From Cymbomonas tetramitiformis (taxonomy: Eukaryota; Chlorophyta; Pyramimonadophyceae; Pyramimonadales; Pyramimonadaceae), in assembly GCA_001247695.2 (NCBI GenBank), contig LGRX02035141.1, positions 1 through 64,000 on the forward strand: DNA of 64,000 nucleotides, read 5' to 3'. Position numbers and translations under genes: made by a program. Each line of letters begins with the position of its first letter. Position 1 is the stretch's first letter. Under the pieces are notes generated by a model. The model made no database searches, was not told where the DNA came from, and was given only the letters and a program-made list of their open reading frames with translations. Shown here piece after piece: positions 32,710-44,000 of this stretch.

Positions 32710-33615
32710 TCTGATAGCTCCTAACAGGCACTTTCCGCCTGACGGAGCCCAGCTACGACGTCAAACAATGATACACTAAGCAGAGTAACGGAAGTTGCTG
32801 GACCGACGGTCTTCCGATGATTCGAAACTTGTTTCTTTAATTTTCAAAACTCCTAACAAACTTTGAACAGTAGTATGATGATAAAACAACTTTTTTAAAG
32901 AAAACTGGTGTCCAGCTCCGAAGGCGTTCAACAAATTCTGGCATCACACTAACTCTATAACACTTGAAAATAGAAAGTTTACACTTTGGTTGGCTTTGGG
33001 ACCCCCGCGCAGTTCTGATCTGACCAGCTCACCACCAAAATTGACACGACTATCAAATTCAATGAGAATAATATTCTACCCCGTGCTTTCCAGGCAGTCG
33101 AGTGACACGGTTTATTAAGACTAGAGAGGCTAGGCTCCGCAAGGTTGACGACGAGCTACGCGTGACGAGTTTTATGAAGGGTAGGGTGGGCTCGGTAGGG
33201 TGCAGTGATCTCACGAATAAAAAAAATATTGATCACAATTTCCATAGTTAACATAATTAAATTTTCATCGCAAAGCTGCCACTTGTTGAAAATTTTATAG
33301 CGCAGAATTTTGCAGCATGACCCCCTATTTTAATTGGCTAGGATCCAAGAATGGTGAGTCAACGTGGTATAAAAAAAAACCTTAGGCAAAGTTATATCGC
33401 GTCATAGATATCGCGTCATAGATTCCATCGAATTTGATGATGATGTCACGACGAGCTATGAGAAAATTTCGATCTGGATCGCAGATTCAGAATATTATGT
33501 ACTTAGTTTTCAATCGGACGCTTTAAGCATCACAATAATTGAAAAGTGAAAAGTGAAAATAAACGTTTACGTCACTTTGCATAAGTGGGGGCCAATGAAA
33601 ATTTTGGAAAAGATT
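32710..33615. other. Upstream region of the nine-exon gene
   Basis: No gene. The first 100 bp is the presumed promoter/5' UTR of the minus-strand gene, and I cannot point to a TATA box or initiator with confidence. The rest is AT-rich, with a run of A7-A8 at 33215 and 33370. Confidence 0.5.
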
Positions 33616-33639
33616 TCACATGTTCGTCGTCATCGGGCT

Positions 33640-33905
33640 AGTCTGCGGACGCGCATCCGCGAAGCTAGGACGCAAACTGCGAGTTTCTCGAGCCTCGGTA
33701 AATCGAGCTGACCGCTCGATGACCACGGCGAGGGAAACTGAGAGTACAGAGTTTCTCCCGAAGCCTCGGGAATCGATCGAGATCGATGATCGCGGCTTGA
33801 GAAACTGAGCTACTGAGGTTTCCTTACAGAAGTGAGGAGGAGCGGAGGCTGTCGGCCTCGTCCTCTTTGCCTGTCTCGTCTTAGAGACCCGGTTCCGTGT
33901 TGTTT
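33640..33905 (+). repeat. Dispersed repeat R3, copy 1
   Basis: Shares with 46089-46325 the words GGGAATCGATCGAG, GATGATCGCGGCTTGAGAAACTGAG, GTGAGGAGGAGCGGAGGCTGT and CTCGTCCTCTTTGCC...AGAGACCCGGTTC. It contains an inverted element around ATCGATCGAGATCGATGAT. It may be a leader or LTR piece of a retroelement, because two copies are followed by gag-like or other short ORFs. Confidence 0.75.
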
Positions 33906-34007
33906 ACTGATGTTTCTTTGTGCCTTTTCTCTCGTTATTGCTTTCTGCTTTCTTCGGTTTATCTGTCAATATGGTGACGTATATTGAGGGCCAACGTATC
34001 CTGCTCC

Positions 34008-34039
34008 TGGCGCAGTGGAAGCGTGGTGGGCCCATAACC
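34008..34039 (-). promoter_or_regulatory. Primer binding site complementary to initiator tRNA-Met 5' half
   Basis: On the plus strand the 32 nt read like D-arm to anticodon-loop sequence of plant-type initiator tRNA-Met, with TGGCGCAGTGGAAGCG then GTGGTGGGCCCATAACC including the CAT anticodon. It abuts the inner end of the minus-oriented LTR. As an element on the minus strand the complement of this sequence follows the 5' LTR directly, the position of a primer site. Copia of Drosophila is primed by a half-molecule of the same tRNA, which is the known precedent. The T-arm and acceptor strand are absent, so it is not a tRNA gene. Confidence 0.7.
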
Positions 34040-34300
34040 TACTGGAATATCCCGGTTCAAGATATCAGACAATCAGTGAACCAATATAGATAAACTCGTA
34101 TAAGAAATAAACCCTAAGCTAGATATACCCGGAACGGTCACGGAGTCGGAACGGTCTCGGTCCTAGCTACCTGTGACACCTTGATGTGTCACAGCACGGG
34201 CTTACGGATCAGTCACAGGTCCAGTGTTGGCTACCTAGGAATCTGTCATAGGGGCCTGCACCGGGACTCCCGGTCAGGGCTGCCTATACAGATTTCAGCA
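34040..34300 (-). mobile_element. LTR related to that of the 40.5-kb element, minus orientation
   Basis: A 261-bp sequence on the minus strand that begins TGCTGAAATCTGTATAGGCA and ends GGGATATTCCAGTA. It matches the 40455/43796 LTRs over its length with about 20-25 percent differences, sharing GGCAGCCCTGAC, GGTGCAGGCCCCTATGACAG and GGTATATCTAGCTTAGGGTT. The internal side keeps the primer site and ~50 bp more, then sequence changes to repeat R3. No target duplication was found, so it is a partial element. Its first bases supply the stop codon of the Ulp1-like ORF. Confidence 0.85.
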
Positions 34301-36187
34301 GATCCTGCGAACCAGCCCCTTTTGCCAAGAGAGCTTTCCTTTGCCTGAGATGAAGTGATTATAAGTAGTGTAGATGGGTTTACCGTCTTTGTTTTCAGGA
34401 TTTGGCTTTGTTGGATGTGCATCAACTTTCGGGAGGTGAGTTCTTAGAGAGTGTCGTATGGTCGAAATGGCTTTGTTATTTTCGTGTTTGGTTATCCTAG
34501 CTTCTCTGCCCGTTTGTGGTAGAATTCTAATATTTAGGTTTTCAAGTTCGTATAGTAGATCTCTGTTTAATTGTGCTGCCGAGAAGAATTTAGTGTTGTG
34601 CAGAATGTGAAAGGCTTTGTGGGCTAGTGTAAAATTGAAAATCCCCATGTTGTTCGGATGTACTCCCAGTTTCAAGGTTATGCGGTGCGCACACAGGTCT
34701 TGAGGGAGGAGTGTGAGAATATCTTTTTGGTGTTTATTGGTAGGGATATCAAAATCACAATAAATAATCTTTCTTTCTGGAATGATGTGGACTGCAGTTG
34801 ACCATATTTCATTGATCACAAGAAGATGAATTTGAATGTTGGTGTTATCCGTGTTCGAGGTGTGATGATATTTCCTATGTGATTCGATGGTTTCTGAAAC
34901 AATTGTTTCATTAGTGGTGTGTGTCTTCCATTTCAGCAAAGTTTCTATCAGAGTTTCTATCTGTTTTTTAGGTGTGGCACCTCTACGTGTGAGGACATGG
35001 TGGGCAGGTGAAGTCATATTAGAGCCGCTGATTGCAGCGTCATTTCCAGTGGGCTCCAGGTTTTTGAGCTCCAGCGTGTTGCGGGTATTATTGGCCGTCA
35101 GCCCTAATTCTTTCCTCATTTCTAATCGGTATTTATGTATTTCCTTTTGCATTGTTTTGTCGCCATACTCCCCACTACATAGGTCACATTTTAGGTGCTC
35201 GAAAAATGTGGTCTGATGTGAACCTCTGTTCCATTGGGCCCATCTGAAGGCGGTTTTTGCTACCCATGTGCCACAGTTGTATGTATCTGTTTGAAATGTA
35301 TCCTTGCTAATAGTAACTGTGAATTCCTTAAATTCTGTGGTGGCTTTGAGATTTTTCAGCCAGGTTGTGAGTGCTACCACAATCATATTGATGGTTTCTC
35401 TTTCGACATTATCTCCAAAAGGGTCATATATGTAAGCATCTATTTTTCCGGATGATGATAAGCGGATCATTATGAGACGCCAATGTATATTGTCACACAC
35501 GCCTATTTGTGTGTGGCCATATTTTTTGAGTCTGCTGTTAATGAGTTGTGTGAGTTTTTGGTCCTCCACTGTCATCTTCAGCATCATGTCCGTGAGGTCC
35601 ATGGGGGCAATGGTACTCGGGTCCCGTATTTTCATGGCATCACCAACATGAGTTGCATTTAACCACCCCTTTTCCGAGAGAAGTGATTCCGTAGCCATTA
35701 TATTTTCATCTACTGCATTATCTACGGTGCCTGCTCCACCGCTTAACATCTGATCAGGTTCAGGCATATTATGTTGTTTGGTGACGTTATTCTTTTTTCG
35801 GTGAATTTTATGTTTCGTTATTCTTAGAGGTGATTTCATTTTAGATTTCTTTGTATTTTGGGTCCGTGTCCTCTCCCAAAGCCATGCCATTTTGGGGTTT
35901 TGAATCATGTATTTCAAGGCGCTCTTGATTATCCTTTTGCAGGCCTTAGGTCTCTTGTGGGCTAGGTGTATTATGACTCTAGGCCCCGGGAAATATTGTT
36001 TAGGGTACAGCTTCATTTTGCTAAGTCCCGTCATTAGGTGGAAGAGCATAATAAAAGTCCCATGAGAGGTTGCTTGCAGTTCCGCTTGTGTTTTGATATA
36101 GTTTATCTCACATCTCAAAAAATGCCGCATTATGTAATATGTCATAATCATGCTGCCGCTTATGTCTTTGTCAGTTTTCATCTCCAT
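34295..36187 (-). CDS. Ulp1/C48-like cysteine protease ORF, 3' truncated
   Basis: A 630-codon ORF. Residues ~225-310 carry the Ulp1/SENP-type catalytic set: His235 in DNIHWRLIMI, Asp255 in YIYDPFGDN, Gln299 and Cys305 in QTDTYNCGTWVAK. These spacings fit clan CE proteases that cleave ubiquitin-like proteins. Residues ~70-140 are very basic. A second, weaker segment near residue 455 (IHLLVINEIW...IIYCDFDIP) looks like a degenerate repeat of the same fold. The ATG overlaps the stop of the upstream ORF by 10 nt (ATGGAGATGA). The last codons and TGA come from an inserted LTR, so the natural C-terminus is lost. Ulp1-like domains are common in mobile elements (NeSL LINEs, some MULEs, Ginger), so I infer an element protein and not a housekeeping SUMO protease. 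Confidence 0.75.
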   Translation of the reverse strand: MEMKTDKDISGSMIMTYYIMRHFLRCEINYIKTQAELQATSHGTFIMLFHLMTGLSKMKLYPKQYFPGPRVIIHLAHKRPKACKRIIKSALKYMIQNPKMAWLWERTRTQNTKKSKMKSPLRITKHKIHRKKNNVTKQHNMPEPDQMLSGGAGTVDNAVDENIMATESLLSEKGWLNATHVGDAMKIRDPSTIAPMDLTDMMLKMTVEDQKLTQLINSRLKKYGHTQIGVCDNIHWRLIMIRLSSSGKIDAYIYDPFGDNVERETINMIVVALTTWLKNLKATTEFKEFTVTISKDTFQTDTYNCGTWVAKTAFRWAQWNRGSHQTTFFEHLKCDLCSGEYGDKTMQKEIHKYRLEMRKELGLTANNTRNTLELKNLEPTGNDAAISGSNMTSPAHHVLTRRGATPKKQIETLIETLLKWKTHTTNETIVSETIESHRKYHHTSNTDNTNIQIHLLVINEIWSTAVHIIPERKIIYCDFDIPTNKHQKDILTLLPQDLCAHRITLKLGVHPNNMGIFNFTLAHKAFHILHNTKFFSAAQLNRDLLYELENLNIRILPQTGREARITKHENNKAISTIRHSLRTHLPKVDAHPTKPNPENKDGKPIYTTYNHFISGKGKLSWQKGLVRRIC

Positions 36188-38010
36188 ATAACAACATTTA
36201 AATTAGCCTTATGCCGCATCGTGTTTATTGGACTCAGAGTTTGTTTATCCGAAGAGCGCTTCAATATTTTATCCGTCCTTATAAGGTTTGCTGCTTTCCG
36301 TTCTGAAGTGTTTGAGGGCCGTGATAAGTTGACCATAAATGGAAATTTATTTTGGTGCCTTATAGTTATTTGATACATATATTGTGTTAAATTAACAGCC
36401 CGTATTTTGAGGTTAAATGCATTCCATTTCAAGTTATTTGGAGACCGAGATAAGTTATCTGCAGCCCGCTTGACTACATTCCGTGTGTCTTTTGCAAGAC
36501 CAGTGCGCACCTTGCTTCCCCCATTCCCGTGGCTTCTGAGCATTATTGTGCTCTCCGTGTTACGCGTTACACCCGCTTGGTGCCTCCCCTCAGCTACCAT
36601 ATCGTTTATTTGGGCATTCCTCTTTCGCACATGGCTTCGTATATGTCCTCGGGTCCCTTCCCTGAAATTTTTTGGTTCTAGGCTCTTTTTTGCAAATTTT
36701 CGATTTTTAACGAATTGTGCCTCATGCAATTCGCTTCCGGTCCAAGGTTGTCCGTTTGCCTTTATTTTTTCCCTACTATCCCTTATTGTCATATATAAGC
36801 ATTGTGTGAAATATTTTCGCCCAATTTTACTCCTACGCACCTCTACCAGTCCCATATTCCCTAGGTATCGACTCAAGAAGTTAGGGTTTCTCATTATTTT
36901 GGTGCTTATAGCCGCCTTTTCCCCTAAAATCACGCGTTCGTGCTCCCGGGCCTCTCGTAAAATTATTTTATCATTACTATTAAGGTGTATTGCATTCGGT
37001 TCTAAGTTGTTTAAACACCAAGCTAAGTTCGCCGTGACCCGCTTCAGGTTAGCAGCAAACCGCTTCGGAAAGTATATGGGTTTATTTGGGCTTTCCGCGG
37101 TCCAAACAAGTTGCCGTATCAAAGTTTCATACATGTGTGTTATGTTCACATGAAAGTGTGTCAAGTTATCAGTCTGATATATGTTATCAGACTGCCGTGT
37201 TAAGTTAACACATATGTGTGTTAAGTTGACATACTGTTGCCTTAAGTTAACAGCCTGCCGAGTTCGGTTTGAGGACTGTTTTCTTAAGCTATCAGAGGTG
37301 TATATCATGCTAACAGACTGTATTGTCACACTACCAAACCAGCACTTATTAGTGGCATAGAAACTAGTTAAGTTACTAACATTTTTAGTGACTTCTATGT
37401 ATCTGTTTGAAAGGTTTACCGTACTGTTTATTTTCCGACCCAACAGGTGTTTAACTATATCTATGACCTTATTGTTGAGCTGGTTAGTACTGCCCTCCGC
37501 AGTGAGTGTACACACAGTATGTCTCACCAGTCTGGTGGGTGTGCTAGCAGTTGACTTGTGAATTTTCACAGACAGGGTGAGAAAGTTGGAGATCAAATTG
37601 AGCAGGGCAAAAAATAAACTGACACTACTGGCTTGTTTAAGTCGATTGTAAACAGAGGCAGCACAATTTTGAGTTGGAAGAGAAATGCAGGTGTGTGCTG
37701 GAGAATTAGCATAAGATGGAACTGTGTGAACAGCTCTGAGATGCCGTGTGAATGTTTTACTGCTATCACTCATACTTAGAGTGTTGTGCTGTGTTACACG
37801 ATGAGCACTATCAGGCAACTCTGAAATTAACAATTGAAAGCCGATCAATGTCTGGTGGTGCCAATGGGAGTACAACCTAGATGTCAGCTTTTCAACACAA
37901 TGGCAACCTGAGATCTTTCGGAGAGGAAAGGCAGCAGAATTAAGTCTCAAAGTCCATATCTTCCAATGCTTTAAACCTGTTTTGCAACTCAGCTCCTTCT
38001 TGCTGAGCAA
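36178..38010 (-). CDS. ORF with 7-residue (21-bp) periodicity, unknown function
   Basis: A 610-codon open frame. Two blocks are built of heptads with Asn-Leu at a fixed position: residues ~245-350 (such as YVNLTHICVNLTRQS, KRFAANLKRVTANLAW) and the last ~100 residues (NLSRSPNNLKWNAFNL, then NLIRTDK). Between them a basic, non-repetitive part includes KIGRKYFTQCLYMTIRD and GQPWTGSELHEAQF. In DNA the repeat is an AAGTTA-like box every 21 bp, two helical turns. The N-terminal 24 codons overlap the end of the zinc-knuckle gene. The repeat may be protein (a solenoid or coiled coil) or a DNA feature that merely keeps the frame open. No known family is recognised. Confidence 0.5.
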   Translation of the reverse strand: MLSKKELSCKTGLKHWKIWTLRLNSAAFPLRKISGCHCVEKLTSRLYSHWHHQTLIGFQLLISELPDSAHRVTQHNTLSMSDSSKTFTRHLRAVHTVPSYANSPAHTCISLPTQNCAASVYNRLKQASSVSLFFALLNLISNFLTLSVKIHKSTASTPTRLVRHTVCTLTAEGSTNQLNNKVIDIVKHLLGRKINSTVNLSNRYIEVTKNVSNLTSFYATNKCWFGSVTIQSVSMIYTSDSLRKQSSNRTRQAVNLRQQYVNLTHICVNLTRQSDNIYQTDNLTHFHVNITHMYETLIRQLVWTAESPNKPIYFPKRFAANLKRVTANLAWCLNNLEPNAIHLNSNDKIILREAREHERVILGEKAAISTKIMRNPNFLSRYLGNMGLVEVRRSKIGRKYFTQCLYMTIRDSREKIKANGQPWTGSELHEAQFVKNRKFAKKSLEPKNFREGTRGHIRSHVRKRNAQINDMVAEGRHQAGVTRNTESTIMLRSHGNGGSKVRTGLAKDTRNVVKRAADNLSRSPNNLKWNAFNLKIRAVNLTQYMYQITIRHQNKFPFMVNLSRPSNTSERKAANLIRTDKILKRSSDKQTLSPINTMRHKANLNVVIWR

Positions 38011-41000
38011 TTTGAGTGAGCTGCTCTATCCTGCCGCTTCCTGCAGTTTTCTTCCGTTCCCCTGGGCTTGGTGTCGGTTCGGATTGTGCAAGAGATCTCT
38101 TTTTCCCTGCCGGATTGCAGTTTGTGTTAAGTTACAAGCAAGGAATTCAAGACAAGTGGAAGAAGCATAGAAGCAATGTAAGACATAATCACAGAAGGTG
38201 TGTGAAACTTTGTTACCTTTATTGCACGCCGAGCACCTGCAGTTACGGGGGTGTCCACCGTGCCTCTGAGGTGTGCGACTGGGAGCCTTCTGATCAGTGC
38301 TCTGGCCTGTTCCTTCACCAAATCCTGGCGGGATGTTGCTCTCAGCTGGTGGCACGCTGGACTCTGCGGGCTGGGATGCCGAACCAGTGAGTCCGTAGAT
38401 CTTTACGGGGCAGTTTTTTGAGCTGTGGCCGTTTGCTGCTCTACCCTCACAGCTTCGGCAAATCAAGGCGGAGCACTTCGAGATGAAAACTGTGCCTAGA
38501 CCAGACCAATGGTACTCCAGAGGGAGTGCGTACATAGCGTGATCTTTGTTAGTTCTGTCGATTCTGGCTGGTTCTGAGTGCCTGCCGAGTCCTGTTTTCA
38601 GTTGTACAAAGATTTGCCTCACGCGTCTCGATCTTTTCTTTTTACCGCCTGCCTTTGTGTTGACTGTGAACGTCTGCTGAAAGGTAATCTCTTTAATGAA
38701 CCTTGAGAATGGCGAGGCTTTGATGTGGTTAAGAATGTGAGCTAGCCTCGGCAGCTTTCCGGCCCTGTATGCTTTGAAGCCCAAAGTAATGCTCATTAGT
38801 TTGCTACTCTTGGGCGTAATGAGAAAATCCTGGCCGTCAGCTACCACGATTGCGTATTCCACCAGGACTCGGGCCTCCTCAATCGAGGCAACTTTCACGT
38901 GCATAAAGGGAGTGGCACTGTCAGGGTATTTCTTTCCCTCTACGCTGAAGATTGCAACTGACTTCTGTGATTGGAGCAACACCGTTTTAAGAAGTCTGCC
39001 TACTTCTGAAATCTCACGCTCTGTGAAGGGGCCTGCTGTCGTGGCACCCAGTCTCTTGACTTTGACCGATGCGAGGAAATCGTCGCTCTGCAGCCCACCG
39101 TCCTCGTCGTCCGTGTCGTAATCGTCGTTCTCTTGCAATTCTCTGTTCAAATTCTCGAACTCCTCTGCCTCGTCAAACGCTGAAAGATCGAACTCGTCCT
39201 CTTCCTCGTAGTCTTGCATACCCACAGGTGCCTGTTGACAAAAAAGAAATGTGCCGAATGACTCTTTTAAATTTGCTAGTGGGCAAGGTGTAATGGAGTT
39301 TATAGCAGTCTGCTTCTTAATGCTTATCCGCAATGTGTGGCGTGCCCTAGTAGAGGGCGAGCCCCTGTGTGAGAGCCAAGTAATGGATGTCAGTTTCTCA
39401 GGGTATTTTATGCCGTTTTGGCTCACCTCGTTTGGTGTGCGATCTTCCGCAAGAGGTGCTTCAGTGGAGGGTTGTGGGATCTCCTTGGAGGCGGTGTCCA
39501 TAAGTTTTTCCAGAGAGTTGGCGAGCTGCAGGTGTTCGCTATTGAGGTCGTGGTCCCCTTTGTGAATGTTCTCGAAAATCTTCTCCACAGCCGACAGTAC
39601 ACGCGTGTATTGGTCAAAATCCAGCAGCTGCTCTCCGCAGTTGCATAGGCTCGCCACGTCGATCTCACCCTTCGATGCTCCCAAGATTTTCTTGGCAACG
39701 TCGCTTGCCCCAGCAACCAAAACAACTTGCTCGCCGTCTCTCGTCGCCACATAGAAGAGATCACAGCAGTGCTGCATACAAATTTTCCGGTGTGTTAGTA
39801 ATGCTATTTTATTAGGGTGTCTGCGGGAAAATGCAAGTGTCGCAACGTTGTTATTGTCAGCTTTTGTCAAAGCTTTGCGATGCTTCTTTCCGCGAGAACA
39901 ATGCTCACGTGAAATTTCAGGTGCTAGCATAATTTTCCGGTGCTTTAGCGATGTTATTTCGCTGGAATGTCTGCGAAAAAATGGAAGAGTTAAAGCGTTT
40001 TGGCAGTCAGCTTTGTTCAGGGTTTCGCGATGCTTCTTTCCACAGCAGCAATGGGCGCGTGAAATTTCAGGTGCTAACATAATTTTCCGGTGCTTTAGCG
40101 ATGTTATTTCGCTAGAATGTCTGCGGAATAATGGAAGAGTAAAAACGTTTTGGCAGTCAGCTTTATTCAGGGTTTCGCGATGCTTCTTTTTACAGCAGCA
40201 ATGGGCGCGTGAAATTTCAGGTGCTAACATAATTTTCCGGTGCTTTAGCGATGTTATTTCGCTGGAATCGATGTCTGCGAAAAAATGGAAGAGTTACAGC
40301 GTTTTGGCAGTCAACTTTATTCAGGGTTTCGCGATGCTTCTTTCCACAGCAGCAATGGGCGCGTGAAATTTCAGGTGCTAGCATAATTTTCCGGTGCTTT
40401 AGCGATGTTATTTCGCTGGAATGTCCGCGAAAAAATGGAAGAGTTAAAACGTTTTGCTGGAATCTGTATAGGCAGCCCTGACTGGGAGTCCCGGTGCAGG
40501 CCCCTATGACAGACCCCTAGGCCAACACTGGACTGCTGACTGATCTGTAGGCTCGTGCTGTGACACACGCTGTGTCACAGGTAGGCTAGACTCCGTTACC
40601 GTTGCGAGACCGTTCGGGGTATATCTAGCTTAGGGTTTATATTATTAAGGGAGTTTATCCACACACAGTTCGAGACCCTCTGATATCTTGTGAACTAGGA
40701 TATTCCGGTAGGTCGTGGCCCCACCCACGCTATATTCCACATTGCTTTTGGCCATGATTGGCTAGAACAGCCGCTTTGGTAGGTGGTGCGCACCGGCGCG
40801 TTTGGGTGCGCGTGGGAAGTTTGGGATGAGCAGCTTTTGAGTATTTGATCGGCGGCTATGGGGGTTCGACCTGGATCGGACTTTGTCGACGCAATGTCCT
40901 TGTACGGTTTTCTCTTTGCCTTGATCCAGCAATCTACCGTTCCTTGGGCTGGTGACTGCAGCACCTTCGACCTCGACTTCGTCTTCCAGTGCCCCTCGCT

Positions 41001-44000
41001 GCCATGGTTTTACCGCTCTTCGCATGGCTGTGTACTCACATTCTCCCCACGCCGCTACCCTTACGCGCCCCAGCGTACCACCTCCCATCAGGCTCTCTAC
41101 GTGATGGTTTCTACAAGATCCAAAAAGTCCCTTATGAGGGACTCCGACATCGATGCCTCCTTGAGGCTGACCGACGCGGTGCGCAACACGCCGACGGTCA
41201 AAACCCCGAATTTTGCGTATCCCGCACCTACTTCCAACGAGGACGCCGACGTTGCCACCAGGAAGTATTTGCAGGAGCAGTCCAAGCTCGTTGACGAGAT
41301 CTACAAGCAGCGGCTGCATCGGTCTTGGGCCAAGGGTATCCGCGAGGATATCCTTGGGGACAAGAAGCATTATTTCAGCGGCACGACTGACGCGAACCTG
41401 CTCTCCGACATGGTGGTGCAGCTTCGTACGGAGTTCGCGTCCGCTGGGCTGGAGCTGGCCTCGTTCGATCTGGACGAGCCTAAGGCTCTGGTGGTGAGCA
41501 AAGTCAACGGCTTGCTCTACGACGTGCTCCAGCTGGTCATCGAAAAACACAGCAACGCCCACGTCTGGCTTACGGGAACGGATGCGTCTGCTGACCGGGA
41601 TGGACGGCGTGCTCTGGTGGACGTCATCAAGCGCTGCGTTCCGGTGGCGTTACGGGAGTCTTTCCAGCAGGAGCATGCGGCTCTCAACTATCCCGCCAAC
41701 GTTGACCCGCAACCCGTTCTGGCTCGGGAGCAGCGTTTGGTGCGAGACAACAAGGCAGCTGACTGGACGCCCACCGAAGCCACCAGGAAGCTCAGCTTAT
41801 ACACCCGGCTTGACCCGGTGTTCTACGCCGCGGTTAAGGTGCGCTATCCCATGGTGGCCGATCTTGCGACGGTTTCCCTCAGTGACCTTCGCTCTCTGGT
41901 GGTTGAGATTTACCAAGCATGGGCGGCGACGGAGGCCGGGAAGGCTGCCCTGACCAGCCCCTCTTCTGGTGGCGCGTCGGCTTTCCTCTCCAGCGACGAG
42001 CACCAGGTGCTCCTCGGCAAGATCCAGGAGTTGACTGAGCTGGTGCAGCGGCAGTGCGGGGCGGCTCAGCCGGTGGTGCAGCGGCAGCGGGATCCGCCGC
42101 AGCGGCAGCACGGGCAGCGACCGCCGCAGGGACGCCAGCCGCAGCGGCAGGGGCAGCCCCAGCGGGGCTTTCGCATGGGTGTGAACAACCCACCCGCCGT
42201 GGGCTTCGATCGCGACGAGCAGCGGGCGAAACCGCTCTGTATTCGCTGCAAGAAATCCGGTAAGGAACTCTATCATTTCTACCGCGACTGCCCTCTTGGC
42301 GGTCGCCAACATTCCCCTGGCACGGCCGCGGCTTTCTGCATTCCCATCGACGACGAGGATGCGGAGGGCGTGCACGCCCTCGCCATGTGTGCCGTGTTCC
42401 AGGAAGCAGCGGATGAGGGGGCAGACGCCTTTGCCCGTGCGGCGACGGTGTACGGCCCGCCGGCGGTGCTTTGCGGGGGCGTTGTGGGGAGCATTGACGT
42501 GTCCGCCTACGGCTTCTCCGTGGACGCGGAGCCACCGGTGACGGGGACGCCCGGTGAGGACATCCTCCGACGGCTGGACGACCTCGCGGCGGAGGTCAAC
42601 GCGGCCGTTGAGCCTAAGGTACACTACACTCACGCCTCCTTCCTGCCGTCTGGGGGTGTTGACACGCAGGCTTCGGCTCTGGTGTGTGACTCTGCCGAGG
42701 CAGGTGACACACCGGAGGAGCAGGTTCCGGCAGGTGGTGCGGCGGCATCGGCATCCGCCGTGCCGGCCCCTGCTATGCCTGTCTTGGAGGACGAGGAGGA
42801 GCTCCTGAAGCTCTACGGCTACAGCGAACCCGTGTCCCTTCAATCGACACGGGTGACCACTACGGCGAGCACGGACGGTGAGTTCAAGGGCGCTGTGGAA
42901 AATGTCAACCACGCCGCGGTTGTGCCGGTCGATCTGACTGGCTACGACACGGACGATTACGAAGACTTCGCTGACGGTAGCTTCCGGCTGAAGCCGCGGG
43001 CTCCTGCCATTTCGGCAAATCATGCGTCGGAGCCTGCAGCCCAAGCACCTCACTCTGGTGGTGCTCTGGGGGATTGGGGTGACGGTGCTCACCGCACCTA
43101 CGGTTGCGGCAAGCCGCCATGGGGCTTCCCCGCTCAGCCGGGTTTGTGGGGGATGCCCTTCCTTCTTTCCTTCCTTCTCTTGATTTCTGTCATGGGAGTG
43201 GGAGCTGCCGCCTACACGGCGGCCAATGAGATCGACCCTGTGCAGGTATCGGGTCGGGCTGCACCGCAGCCTGTGCTGTGCAGGGGTGATTTATGTATCT
43301 ACTCTGGTATCACGGAGCTGGACCACGTCACTCTGGATGCGGTGCTGCACTCCCTGGGTGCCGCGACGGTGGCTCACCGGCCGCCTGACCCACTGGAGAG
43401 CAGTACTGCAATCGGCCACGGTGGGCATTGTGGTGACGGTGCTCCTCTGACCTTTGACCCCGAGTAGTTTACTTCTGGTTCTGGCAGTACACCACTTTTC
43501 TAGTGGTGTGCTGAGATGTACTTTGACCTCAACTTGGTCTTCAATCTGGTTTATGCTTTTACTTTGACAACTTTGTATTCTTCAATCTGACTTGCTGGTG
43601 CAGACCTTTTCAGTAGTTTAGCAGGACACTCATTGCCTGTATGCTTTTGCTCTTGTACTAGCTAGAGGGTTCCAATTTGTGTATCAGAATGGCACAGTTG
43701 GATTAGCAGTTAGGACCTGTCAACCTGGCTTCTACCCTAGCAACTTACATTTCTGACTCTCCTAGCCAGTCACCACCCACAGTGCTGGGGTGGTGTGCTG
43801 GAATCTGTATAGGCAGCCCTGACTGGGAGTCCCGGTGCAGGCCCCTATGACAGACCCCTAGGCCAACACTGGACTGCTGACTGATCTGTAGGCTCGTGCT
43901 GTGACACACGCTGTGTCACAGGTAGGCTAGACTCCGTTACCGTTGCGAGACCGTTCGGGGTATATCTAGCTTAGGGTTTATATTATTAAGGGAGTTTATC

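Noticed and set aside
34001..34085. A complete initiator tRNA gene
   Set aside because: D-arm and anticodon arm are clear, but the acceptor strands and T stem do not pair; the 3' part is the LTR end. Better read as a primer site.
38026..40230. One 734-codon unspliced ORF through the zinc-knuckle gene
   Set aside because: It includes the 150-bp intronic repeats, intron 2 and intron 3 as coding; splice signals and phase give a better model with exon 1 at 44.4 kb and a C-terminus at 37940.
41797..43092. 431-codon minus-strand frame across the gag ORF
   Set aside because: Antisense shadow of a GC-rich coding sequence; no start context or domain.
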